Made by a program: the position numbers and the translations under genes. The notes under the pieces were generated by a model. The model was not told the origin of the DNA and made no database searches. It saw only the letters and a list, made by a program, of their open reading frames with translations. This document shows, piece after piece, positions 1 through 7,441 of a stretch of DNA of 64,000 nucleotides; positions within the stretch are counted from its first letter, which is position 1; every line of letters begins with the position of its first letter. Origin of the DNA: Flavobacterium lotistagni (GTDB lineage: Bacteria > Bacteroidota > Bacteroidia > Flavobacteriales > Flavobacteriaceae); NCBI RefSeq assembly GCF_011392125.1, contig NZ_JAAJBU010000001.1:248001-312000 (forward strand), written 5' to 3'.

Positions 1-928
1 GTTTCAAGTGACTTCGTTGCCGCTCGATAATTTACCGAGAACCGAAGATGGAAGCATCAACTACCGCGAGGATTTCTTCGGAAAACACACCAATCTGACG
101 GTTTCAGGACAGCTCGAAGGGGAAACTTTTGCGATGGCTTTAGGACAGATTTACACGTTCGGCCCAACGTTCCGCGCGGAGAATTCCAATACTTCAAGAC
201 ACTTAGCCGAATTTTGGATGATTGAACCTGAAGTAGCTTTCAATGACTTGGACGACAACATGGATTTGGCTGAGGATTTCATCAAATACGTAGTGAAATA
301 TGCGGTTGAGAACTGTGCCGATGATTTGAAATTTCTCGAAGGCAGATTGGCCGACGAAGAAAAACAAAAACCGCAAGCCGAAAGAAGCGAAATGACCTTA
401 TTGGAGAAATTGCGTTTTGTGTTGGAGAACGATTTCAAACGCGTTTCTTATACCGAAGCCATTGATATCTTAAGAGATTCGACACCGAACAAAAAGAAAA
501 AATTCAGCTACATCATTGAGCAATGGGGCGCAGATTTGCAATCTGAACATGAGCGTTTCTTGGTAGAGAAACATTTCAAATGCCCGGTAATTTTATACGA
601 CTATCCGGCTAATATCAAAGCCTTCTACATGCGACTCAACGAAGACGGCAAAACCGTACGGGCAATGGATATATTATTCCCAGGAATCGGAGAAATCGTT
701 GGCGGTTCGCAAAGAGAAGAGCGTTATGATGTATTGGTAGAAAAAATGCGGGCTTTAGGCATTGATGAAGAAGAATTGTGGTGGTATCTCGATACGCGCC
801 GCTTTGGGTCTGCGGTTCACTCTGGTTTTGGGTTGGGATTTGAGCGATTGGTTTTGTTTGTCACTGGAATGACGAATATTCGGGATGTGATTCCGTTTCC
901 TAGGACGCCGATGAATGCGGAGTTTTAA
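1..928 (+). CDS. asnS: asparaginyl-tRNA synthetase, C-terminal part (5' end outside window)
   Basis: This is the 3' two thirds of a class II aminoacyl-tRNA synthetase that charges tRNA-Asn in the cytoplasm. The reading frame is open from the left edge (codons start at base 2), so the start lies upstream. Motif 2 is visible as [20 protein letters not shown] and motif 3 as [15 protein letters not shown] near the C-terminus; ending in [11 protein letters not shown] is typical of AsnRS rather than AspRS. About 308 residues are present of a usual length near 470. A strong hairpin terminator follows 24 bases after the stop. Identification is by family motifs and is secure. Confidence 0.96.
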   Translation, partial: FQVTSLPLDNLPRTEDGSINYREDFFGKHTNLTVSGQLEGETFAMALGQIYTFGPTFRAENSNTSRHLAEFWMIEPEVAFNDLDDNMDLAEDFIKYVVKYAVENCADDLKFLEGRLADEEKQKPQAERSEMTLLEKLRFVLENDFKRVSYTEAIDILRDSTPNKKKKFSYIIEQWGADLQSEHERFLVEKHFKCPVILYDYPANIKAFYMRLNEDGKTVRAMDILFPGIGEIVGGSQREERYDVLVEKMRALGIDEEELWWYLDTRRFGSAVHSGFGLGFERLVLFVTGMTNIRDVIPFPRTPMNAEF

Positions 929-951
929 AAACTTCGTTTTTGAAATACTTT

Positions 952-978
952 AAAAGTCCAACTTCGTTGGACTTTTTT
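952..978 (+). terminator. intrinsic terminator of asnS
   Basis: A perfect 11-bp stem (952-962 with 966-976) with a 3-base loop (TTC) ends in six T. It stands just after the asnS stop and fits a Rho-independent terminator. The A-rich 5' side means it could also act on the opposite strand. Confidence 0.8.
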
Positions 979-990
979 GTTCTGCTTCTT

Positions 991-1417
991 CTTCTTTGTC
1001 TTGATACAAAGAAGCAAAAATCAAGGCTAGCATAAAATCAGCTAAAAATTAAGTCCAAAACCTAAACGGAAAAAACTCGCCTTCGGCTCAAACAGTTTTC
1101 CGTTCTTAACGGTTTTGGACTTAATTTTCTTAACGCTGATTTTATGAAGGCCAAACGCGAAGACGATTTATCTAACTAGGCATTTTTTCCCTTCGCGTAT
1201 CATTTTGGCGCTGCGGGCGAGCCAAAAGCTAAAATGGCATTCCGCTTTTCGGCCTTCATAAAAACAGGCGTTAAAAAAATTAAATTGGAGAGCGTTAAAA
1301 ACCAGGTTCTGTTTGAGCCGAAGGTGAGTTAAGCTGGTTTAGCTTTCCAATTTAATTTTTAGCCTGTTTTTATGCGAGCCTTGATTTTTTGCTTCTTTTG
1401 TATCAAGACAAAAGAAG
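991..1417. repeat. large nested inverted-repeat element with three arms
   Basis: The gap between asnS and rpoN (over 500 bases) is filled by one structured element. An outer inverted repeat pairs 991-1037 with 1368-1417 (near-perfect, three single-base insertions). Inside are three further stem-loops: 1031-1146 (arms starting CATAAAATCAGC and ending GCTGATTTTATG), 1144-1259 (ATGAAGGCC / GGCCTTCAT, with two sub-hairpins) and 1257-1374 (CATAAAAACAGGC / GCCTGTTTTTATG). The loops of the first and third arms, 1074-1095 and 1309-1330, are complementary over 22 bases with one mismatch. No open frame with protein character is seen. It may be a flavobacterial intergenic repeat family, a non-coding RNA or a non-autonomous mobile element; which one cannot be told from one copy. 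Confidence 0.75.
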
Positions 1418-1452
1418 TCTTTGTAAATTTGACCATCAAATTAAAATACGAA

Positions 1453-2916
1453 ATGCTCAAGCAATCCCTCAACCTCAAACTTTCCCAAAAACTCTCCCCG
1501 CAACAAATCCAGCTCATGAAGCTGATCCAGTTGCCAACGCAGGCTTTTGAGCAACGTCTGAAAGAGGAAATGAACGAAAACCCAGCACTCGAAGCCGGAA
1601 AAGAGGAAGACGAAAACTACGAGAAAGACGAATTTGACAATGAAGACGAATTCGATGATTTTGATGACAATGAAACCATCGAAGCCGAAGACATCAACAT
1701 CGATGAATACCTCAGCAACGACGAAACACCCGATTATAAAACCCAAACCAACAACTATAGCGACGAAGAACGCCGTGAATCTCCGCTGGCTTCGCCGGTG
1801 AGTTTTCACCAAGATTTAATCAATCAACTGAACACTTTTATGCTCAGTGAAGAAGACCGCGAAATTGCCGAGTTCCTTGTGGGCAGTATTGACGACACGG
1901 GCTATATCCGGCGCAGCATTGCCGATATTGTAGACGATATGGCATTTACTCAGGCCATCTACACCGATGAGAAAACTGTCGAAAGAATCTTGCACATCAT
2001 TCACGAACTAGAACCGGCTGGTGTGGGCGCGCGCGATTTGCAGGAATGTTTGCTCTTGCAACTCAAGCACAAAACTCCTTCGGAATATGTGGCCTTGGCA
2101 ACCGACATCATCGAACACCAATTCGACGCCTTTACCAAAAAGCATTACGAAAAACTGCAACAGAAATTCAATGTTTCCAACGAACAGCTCAAGAAAGCAG
2201 TTCACGAAATAGAGAAACTGAACCCTAAACCCGGCGGTTCTTTTTCCGGGAATTCGCGCATTACCGAGAATGTGGTTCCCGATTTCACCATTCGGATTGT
2301 CGACGGTGAATTAGAATTGACCTTGAACGGCCGAAATGCCCCAACCCTTCACGTTTCGCGCGACTATCAGGAAATGTTGCAGACTTACAAAGTGTCCAAA
2401 GAAAAATCGGCGGCGCAGAAAGATGCGGTACAATTCATCAAGCAAAAACTCGATGCGGCCAAATGGTTTATCGACGCCATCCGCCAACGACAAGAAACGC
2501 TGCTGGTGACTATGACTGCAATCATGGAGTACCAAAGGGAATATTTCCTCGATGGTGAAGAAACCAAACTGCGCCCGATGATTCTTAAAGACATTGCTGA
2601 CCGTGTGGGCTTGGATATTTCTACGATTTCGCGGGTAGCCAACAGCAAATATGTCGAAACGCCTTACGGAACCAAACTCATCAAAGAATTTTTCTCTGAA
2701 GCGATGAAAAACGATCAGGGCGAAGATGTTTCGACTTTGGAAATCAAGAAAATCCTCAAAAATATTCTGGAAGAAGAAGACAAACACAAACCTTATCCAG
2801 ACGATCAACTCGCCGAACTACTCAAGGAAAAAGGTTATCCGATTGCCCGACGCACAATTGCCAAATACCGCGAACAGCTTGATATTCCGGTGGCGCGGCT
2901 CCGCAAAAAAATGTAA
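1453..2916 (+). CDS. rpoN: RNA polymerase sigma-54 factor
   Basis: Alternative sigma factor that directs RNA polymerase to -24/-12 promoters and needs an AAA+ activator. The start at 1453 (MLKQSLNLKLSQKLSPQQIQ) gives 487 residues and places the glutamine-rich activator-interacting region I at residues 1-45, as in the family; the in-frame ATG at 1372 lies inside the inverted repeat and would add 27 residues unlike the family. Then come an acidic linker (about 50-110, rich in D and E), the core-binding domain, a helix-turn-helix (KDIADRVGLDISTISRVAN) and the C-terminal RpoN box, seen as ARRTIAKYRE. Its activators are not in this window. Confidence 0.95.
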   Translation: MLKQSLNLKLSQKLSPQQIQLMKLIQLPTQAFEQRLKEEMNENPALEAGKEEDENYEKDEFDNEDEFDDFDDNETIEAEDINIDEYLSNDETPDYKTQTNNYSDEERRESPLASPVSFHQDLINQLNTFMLSEEDREIAEFLVGSIDDTGYIRRSIADIVDDMAFTQAIYTDEKTVERILHIIHELEPAGVGARDLQECLLLQLKHKTPSEYVALATDIIEHQFDAFTKKHYEKLQQKFNVSNEQLKKAVHEIEKLNPKPGGSFSGNSRITENVVPDFTIRIVDGELELTLNGRNAPTLHVSRDYQEMLQTYKVSKEKSAAQKDAVQFIKQKLDAAKWFIDAIRQRQETLLVTMTAIMEYQREYFLDGEETKLRPMILKDIADRVGLDISTISRVANSKYVETPYGTKLIKEFFSEAMKNDQGEDVSTLEIKKILKNILEEEDKHKPYPDDQLAELLKEKGYPIARRTIAKYREQLDIPVARLRKKM

Positions 2917-2924
2917 CCCAACTG

Positions 2925-3536
2925 ATGGCGCTCAAAAAAATCCTGCCGCTTTTTTCGTATTTGTTCCATCCGATATTGATTCCGCTTTTTGGGACTTTAC
3001 TTTATCTGTTCGGTTACGACAATGGCTTCGCTGGTTTGGCTAAGTTCCTGATTCTGGCGCAAGTGGTGCTGATTACGATTTTGCTGCCCATTACCCTGCT
3101 CTATTTTCTGAAAATTACCGGCAAAGCAGATTCGATGATGCTTCCCGATATCAACCAGCGAAAAATTCCTTTGTTAATTCAATTGGTTTTGGTTGGCATT
3201 TTACTCTCGCGGAGTTTCACCACCGATAACGTTCCGGAATTGTTTTACTTCTTTCTGGGCGGAATGATGAGCACAACCTTGGCGCTTTTACTAGTGTTTT
3301 TAAAATTCAAAGCCAGCCTTCACATGATTGGAATTAGCGCACTTACCGCATTTGTTATTGGTATGAGTATCCACCATTTTGATCATGCCTTGTTGGAAAT
3401 TTCCGGATTGTTTATCGTTAGCGGTTTGGTGGGTTCTTCGCGGTTGCAGATGAAAGCCCACAGCGGAATCGAACTCGCAATTGGCTATGCCATAGGTTTT
3501 GTTCCGCAATTGGCATTATGGGTATTTTGGTTATAA
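2925..3536 (+). CDS. conserved membrane protein of unknown function
   Basis: A 203-residue protein made almost wholly of hydrophobic segments; I count five or six likely transmembrane helices, starting at residues 8-27 and 35-60. A polar stretch around residues 64-85 (KITGKADSMMLPDINQRKIP) separates helices 2 and 3. No enzymatic motif is recognised; it has some general resemblance to PAP2-like membrane proteins, which I do not press. It begins 8 bases after rpoN and is probably co-transcribed with it. Its last 6 bases overlap the convergent barrel gene. Confidence 0.8.
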   Translation: MALKKILPLFSYLFHPILIPLFGTLLYLFGYDNGFAGLAKFLILAQVVLITILLPITLLYFLKITGKADSMMLPDINQRKIPLLIQLVLVGILLSRSFTTDNVPELFYFFLGGMMSTTLALLLVFLKFKASLHMIGISALTAFVIGMSIHHFDHALLEISGLFIVSGLVGSSRLQMKAHSGIELAIGYAIGFVPQLALWVFWL

Positions 3537-4226
3537 AATGTAGAACATCAGCCCAAAGTGCAAAGCGCGCAGTTTGATGCTCTGGTCTTCTACTTTCGCC
3601 GAAGATTTGAAAATCGGTAGAATTCCGTAATAGGCATAGACATTCCAACTGTTGTGTCCGGCAGCCAAATATGCTCCGGCTTGAAATTTATTGAAATCTT
3701 TGTTGTTGTAGATTCTTACCCGATACAAATCATCTTCATAAACCGATTTGTTGAATAGCAAATAACTGAATTGCAAACCAGTATAAACGCGCCAAAACTT
3801 ATGACTTTCCGGGCCCGAAGTACGCCAACGGAACTCAATAGGAAAATCTATGAAAACCTGTTCAAACTTATTTTTGGAATAGCTGCCACCCAGCGCAGTC
3901 GTGCTGTAAAAAGGATCGCCATTGACCTCGGTAATGAACAGATTTTGGAAATATTTGTTGTAAGACAAACCCAGACCCGGAGCAATCGCTTTGTTGCGCT
4001 GCTTGTTAATAGGAAAATCCCGCAAAAAACCAAGTTTGAAACCCGAGGAGAATTTCTTCTGAGAAACCCCAGCCGGTGCATTAGCTAGCGTATTATAGGT
4101 AAAGGTGAAATAAAATTGGTCTTCGCGGTAGAGCGAATCGATTGCAATCATCGGTGCAGGCAATTTGGTGTCTTGAGCCCACACATTCAAAGTAATGAGA
4201 AGCAGCCCGATAAAGGAGTAACGCAT
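3531..4226 (-). CDS. outer-membrane beta-barrel protein (porin-family, PorT-like fold)
   Basis: A 231-residue secreted protein. Residues 1-18 form a signal peptide ending at WAQ/D. The rest consists of alternating aromatic strands (for example FYFTFTYNTL, FIDFPIEFRW, GLQFSYLLF, GLMFYIL at the C-terminus), which is the pattern of the small outer-membrane barrels common in Bacteroidota. Function is unknown. It is transcribed toward the rpoN operon and overlaps the end of its last gene by 6 bases. Confidence 0.75.
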   Translation of the reverse strand: MRYSFIGLLLITLNVWAQDTKLPAPMIAIDSLYREDQFYFTFTYNTLANAPAGVSQKKFSSGFKLGFLRDFPINKQRNKAIAPGLGLSYNKYFQNLFITEVNGDPFYSTTALGGSYSKNKFEQVFIDFPIEFRWRTSGPESHKFWRVYTGLQFSYLLFNKSVYEDDLYRVRIYNNKDFNKFQAGAYLAAGHNSWNVYAYYGILPIFKSSAKVEDQSIKLRALHFGLMFYIL

Positions 4227-4334
4227 CGTATCGATTTTGTGGTTTAAAGGTAAAAAAACTGTGCTAAAGTTTGATATTAAAATGTAAATTTGTGTGGCTT
4301 AACCCCAATATTATTCTTCCTAGAAAATCAATTT

Positions 4335-4658
4335 ATGGATAAAGAGCAACAAGAACTATACGAAAACGCCCGACGCAGATTGCGCCAGAAAAAGCGGGTA
4401 TATTTTCATTTTGTATTGTTGATTATTGGTAGTTTGTTTCTGTTTATTTCCAATATTTATTTGGGTTACGGATTGCCAAACCACTGGTATATTTGGGTAG
4501 TGACCTTATGGGTTTTCTTGTTTGTGCTACATTTCATTAAGGTTTTCATTACCGACCGATTCATGAACAAAGAATGGGAACACGAACAAATTGCGCGCTT
4601 GGTCGAGAAGCAACAACAGCGTATCGAAGCTTTAAAATCTAAAATCCAGAATCCGTAA
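4335..4658 (+). CDS. 2TM-domain protein
   Basis: A 107-residue protein with a basic N-terminus (LYENARRRLRQKKRVYFHF), two transmembrane helices at about residues 23-43 and 50-72, and a charged C-terminal helix likely to form a coiled coil (EHEQIARLVEKQQQRIEALK). This is the architecture of the 2TM family, found in Bacteroidota either alone or fused to histidine kinases; function of the free form is unknown. The ATG at 4335 is preferred because upstream codons do not fit the family. A TAnnTTTG box lies at 4285-4292. Its stop overlaps the start of folA (TAATG), so translation is coupled. Confidence 0.8.
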   Translation: MDKEQQELYENARRRLRQKKRVYFHFVLLIIGSLFLFISNIYLGYGLPNHWYIWVVTLWVFLFVLHFIKVFITDRFMNKEWEHEQIARLVEKQQQRIEALKSKIQNP

Positions 4659-5143
4659 TGATTATCCTGATTGCGGCCGTAGCCGAGAACCTTGCCTTGG
4701 GCAAAAACAATGAATTGCTGTGGCATTTACCGGACGACTTCAAACGTTTCAAGCAACTCACCACGGGCCACTACATCATCATGGGACGAAAAACTTTTGA
4801 GAGTTTCCCCAAACCATTGCCCAACCGCACACACATTATCATTACGCGACAAAAAGATTACCTCGTTCCTGAAGGTTGCTTTGTAGTTGCTAGTTTAGCC
4901 GAAGCCTTAGCAATGGTTCCTGAAAATGAAGACACTTACGTAATTGGCGGCGGGGAAATTTACCAACTGGCTTTGCCTGAAGCAGACGCGATTGAACTCA
5001 CCAAAGTCCACGCTAGTTTACCGGCGGATACTTTTTTCCCCGAGGTTGATTTGAAGCATTGGAAACTTATTGCCTCCAAGTACCATCCGAAAGACGAAAA
5101 ACACCAATATGATTTCACATTCGAGACCTACCTTCGGATTTAA
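4658..5143 (+). CDS. folA: dihydrofolate reductase
   Basis: Reduces dihydrofolate to tetrahydrofolate with NADPH in the cytoplasm. The 161-residue length is normal. Family motifs are the N-terminal IAAVAENLALGKNNELLWHLP, the catalytic acidic residue in LPDDFKRF, the GRKTFES segment that binds NADPH, and VIGGGEIY near residue 105. It follows the 2TM gene with a one-base overlap of stop and start. Confidence 0.97.
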   Translation: MIILIAAVAENLALGKNNELLWHLPDDFKRFKQLTTGHYIIMGRKTFESFPKPLPNRTHIIITRQKDYLVPEGCFVVASLAEALAMVPENEDTYVIGGGEIYQLALPEADAIELTKVHASLPADTFFPEVDLKHWKLIASKYHPKDEKHQYDFTFETYLRI

Positions 5144-5187
5144 AAACTCCGGCAGCGATTAAAGTTTCCAGATTCTTCAGTTTATAG

Positions 5188-5195
5188 TATATTTG
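5188..5195 (+). promoter_or_regulatory. putative -7 promoter element upstream of menG
   Basis: TATATTTG matches the flavobacterial TAnnTTTG -7 box and lies 42 bases before the menG start. No TTG is seen at the usual 17-23 base spacing, so only the -7 box supports it. Confidence 0.4.
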
Positions 5196-5237
5196 CCGCA
5201 GCTAAGCCACCTCTATCGGCTTTTCAACCTAGTATTT

Positions 5238-5972
5238 ATGTCTGAAAAGATTACGCCATATAAATCATCCACACTCAGTAAAAAAGAGCAAGTGGCCCAA
5301 ATGTTCGACAATATTTCGGGCAATTACGACGGACTGAACCGCGTGATTTCGTTTGGCATAGACATGAAATGGCGCCAGAAAGTGATTCAGCTGGTGGCCG
5401 ATCAAAACCCGAAAACAGTACTCGATATTGCTACCGGAACCGGTGATTTGGCAATCCTGATGGCCGAAAAAACTAAGGCTGAGAAAATCATTGGTTTGGA
5501 CATTTCAGCCGGAATGCTCGAAGTAGGCAAACAGAAAATCGCGCACAAGCAGTTGTCGGAAAAAATCGAAATGATGCTCGCCGATTCCGAAGCGATGCCT
5601 TTTCAGGACAACACTTTTGATGCGATTACCGTGGCTTTCGGCATTCGAAATTTTGAACATCTAGATCGCGGCCTGACCGAAATTTTACGGGTGTTGAAAC
5701 CCGGCGGGATTTTCGTCATTCTGGAAACTTCCAACCCGACCAAAACGCCTTTCAAGCAGGGTTACGTTTTTTATACCAAGTACATTCTTCCGCTCATTGG
5801 CAAATTATTTTCTAAAGATAATTCGGCTTACGGCTACTTGTCTGAATCGGCAGCGGCATTTCCTTTTGGCGAGGCACTCAACAATATTTTGCACAAAAAT
5901 GGGTTTATAGAAGCTCGGAGCGAGGCGCAAACTTTTGGCGTAGCAACGATTTATACCGCTTCGAAAAAATAA
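5238..5972 (+). CDS. menG: demethylmenaquinone methyltransferase (UbiE/MenG)
   Basis: SAM-dependent methyltransferase for the last step of menaquinone synthesis. The 244-residue product has the SAM-binding motif VLDIATGTGDLAI (about residue 60), the family signatures FDNISGNYDGLNRVISFG and VAFGIRNFEHLDRGL, and LKPGG. The ATG at 5238 starts directly at the conserved N-terminus (MSEKITPYK); an earlier in-frame TTG at 5193 would lie inside the putative promoter. The PorT-like gene begins 7 bases after the stop, so the two are probably one transcript. Menaquinone rather than ubiquinone is assumed because Bacteroidota use menaquinone. Confidence 0.94.
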   Translation: MSEKITPYKSSTLSKKEQVAQMFDNISGNYDGLNRVISFGIDMKWRQKVIQLVADQNPKTVLDIATGTGDLAILMAEKTKAEKIIGLDISAGMLEVGKQKIAHKQLSEKIEMMLADSEAMPFQDNTFDAITVAFGIRNFEHLDRGLTEILRVLKPGGIFVILETSNPTKTPFKQGYVFYTKYILPLIGKLFSKDNSAYGYLSESAAAFPFGEALNNILHKNGFIEARSEAQTFGVATIYTASKK

Positions 5973-5979
5973 TACAAGG

Positions 5980-6684
5980 ATGAAAAAACTGCTGGCTTTG
6001 TTTCTTTTGCTTTCTGCATTTTGCACTCAGGCGCAACATGGTCGGAAGATATTTGGCAAAGACCCGATTATTCACTTGGAGAATTTTGACAAGCAGCGCG
6101 TCCATTGGGGCTATTTTCTTGGATTTAACTCTTATGACTACAAATTCGACTACAAGAAAAACGGTCCGGATATCAACGTCGACAGAACTACTGGTTTTAA
6201 TGTGGGTTTGGTCGGCAATTTGAAACTGATGGAATATATCGACCTGCGTTTTGAACCCGGTTTATATTATACCCAACGCAACCTGACTTACACCACACAA
6301 GTTCGTCCGATTGACCGCGACAGAGAAGTAAACGCCACCTACATTCATTTGCCGCTGCTTTTGAAATTTTCTTCACAAAGAACAGGAAATATTCGCCCTT
6401 ATTTGGTGGGCGGGCTTTCCATGAGTAAAAACCTTGGCAGCAATGAAACCTCGAACAGCGACAATTCTGAGCAAAAATTCCGGGTGAAGGAATGGACCAA
6501 AAATTATGAAATTGGTTTCGGTATTGATTTGTATCTAGAATACTTCAAGTTTTCTCCTTCGATTCGCGGTGTTTTTGGTATGGGTGATGAACTCGTGCGC
6601 GACAAAGACCCCAACAGCCCATGGACCGGCAATGTAAATTCTATGAAAACTCGGGCGGTGTTTATCAATTTTACTTTCCACTAA
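5980..6684 (+). CDS. porT: PorT/SprT-like outer-membrane barrel protein (T9SS assembly)
   Basis: A 234-residue protein with signal peptide (residues 1-18, ending TQAQ) followed by beta-barrel strands such as HWGYFLGFNSYDYKF, IDLRFEPGLYYTQR and YIHLPLLLKFS, closing with FINFTFH. These features match PorT (SprT in gliding flavobacteria), an outer-membrane protein needed for type IX secretion. Its place directly after ubiE/menG and before a convergent SpoU-family methyltransferase fits the arrangement I recall for flavobacterial porT, but that is memory and was not checked. The presence of several T9SS cargo proteins in this window fits. The last 14 bases overlap the convergent gene. Confidence 0.75.
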   Translation: MKKLLALFLLLSAFCTQAQHGRKIFGKDPIIHLENFDKQRVHWGYFLGFNSYDYKFDYKKNGPDINVDRTTGFNVGLVGNLKLMEYIDLRFEPGLYYTQRNLTYTTQVRPIDRDREVNATYIHLPLLLKFSSQRTGNIRPYLVGGLSMSKNLGSNETSNSDNSEQKFRVKEWTKNYEIGFGIDLYLEYFKFSPSIRGVFGMGDELVRDKDPNSPWTGNVNSMKTRAVFINFTFH

Positions 6685-7402
6685 ATCCGCGACGGAATTC
6701 ACTCACTACAATCGCGGCAGCAGAAGCCACGTTGAGACTTTCGGTTTGTGAGCCAAAACGAGGAATCGCAATTTTATTTTTGGTTATTTTTCTAATCGAT
6801 TGGCTAATCCCATTGGCCTCGTTGCCTAAAACAATTATGGCCTCTTCAGGCAAAGTTGCTTTATAAATGTTTTTGCCGTCCATGAAGGTGCCGTATACCG
6901 GAAGTTGGGTTTGGTTCAAAAAATCTTCTAAGTCGAGATAATGCACATGCATTCGGGCAATCGAGCCCATTGTGGCTTGCACTACTTTCGGATTGTAAAG
7001 ATCGACGGTTTGTTCAGAACAAATTAATTGCGTAATACCGTACCAATCGCAAATTCTGAGAATTGTACCGAGATTGCCCGGATCGCGAACGTCGTCAAGC
7101 GCAAGCATCAGCCCTTTTTCAATTATGGGTTTGGGCTCTGGAATTTTAAAAACCGCCAAACAATTATTCGCGGCATTCAAAGCACTGATTTTCTGAAGTT
7201 CCGCAGCGGTCAACAAAGTTTTTTTATCAGAGACAACCGATTCGAAAATAGCTTCGGTGACTAGCAGTTGTACCAGCTCAAAATCGGCATCGATCAGTTC
7301 CTGAATCACTTTCTGCCCTTCGGCGACGAACATTTGGTGCAAGGCCCTGTATTTTTTTTGCTGCAAACTCGCGATTACCTTGATTTGGTTTTTGCTAACC
7401 AT
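6671..7402 (-). CDS. TrmH/SpoU-family RNA 2'-O-methyltransferase
   Basis: A 243-residue SPOUT methyltransferase that uses SAM to methylate a ribose 2'-OH in rRNA or tRNA; the exact target is not evident. The N-terminal substrate-binding part (residues 1-95, with KYRALHQMFVAEGQKVIQEL) is followed by the knotted domain with motif 1 LDDVRDPGNLGTILR, motif 2 IIVLGNEANGIS and motif 3 IPRFGSQTESLNVASAAAI. The gene is divergent from the TamL-like gene and its start region carries the -33 part of that gene's promoter. Confidence 0.9.
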   Translation of the reverse strand: MVSKNQIKVIASLQQKKYRALHQMFVAEGQKVIQELIDADFELVQLLVTEAIFESVVSDKKTLLTAAELQKISALNAANNCLAVFKIPEPKPIIEKGLMLALDDVRDPGNLGTILRICDWYGITQLICSEQTVDLYNPKVVQATMGSIARMHVHYLDLEDFLNQTQLPVYGTFMDGKNIYKATLPEEAIIVLGNEANGISQSIRKITKNKIAIPRFGSQTESLNVASAAAIVVSEFRRGFSGK

Positions 7403-7420
7403 AGAAAAAATGTACTTTTG
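7392..7420 (+). promoter_or_regulatory. promoter of the TamL-like gene (TTG-N18-TACTTTTG)
   Basis: TTG at 7392-7394 and TACTTTTG at 7413-7420 are separated by 18 bases, matching the flavobacterial consensus. Transcription would begin near 7427, about 15 bases before the TTG chosen as start codon at 7442. Confidence 0.6.
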
Positions 7421-7441
7421 AAATTAAATTGTAGAGCACCC

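Noticed and set aside
991..1417. Insertion sequence with terminal inverted repeats
   Set aside because: No transposase or target-site duplication was seen; the region is only 427 bases and made of hairpins. A transposase-free mobile element is still possible and is kept as a finding.
1372..1452. ATG at 1372 as the rpoN start
   Set aside because: It lies in the right arm of the inverted repeat and the extra 27 residues do not fit sigma-54; the ATG at 1453 starts at the conserved region I.
2311..2808. Antisense open frame of 165 codons inside rpoN
   Set aside because: It follows the codon pattern of rpoN on the other strand and has no recognisable protein features.
7268..7441. ATG at 7268 as start of the TamL-like gene
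   Set aside because: The sequence lies within the divergent methyltransferase gene and upstream of the promoter; the lipoprotein signal only begins at 7442.
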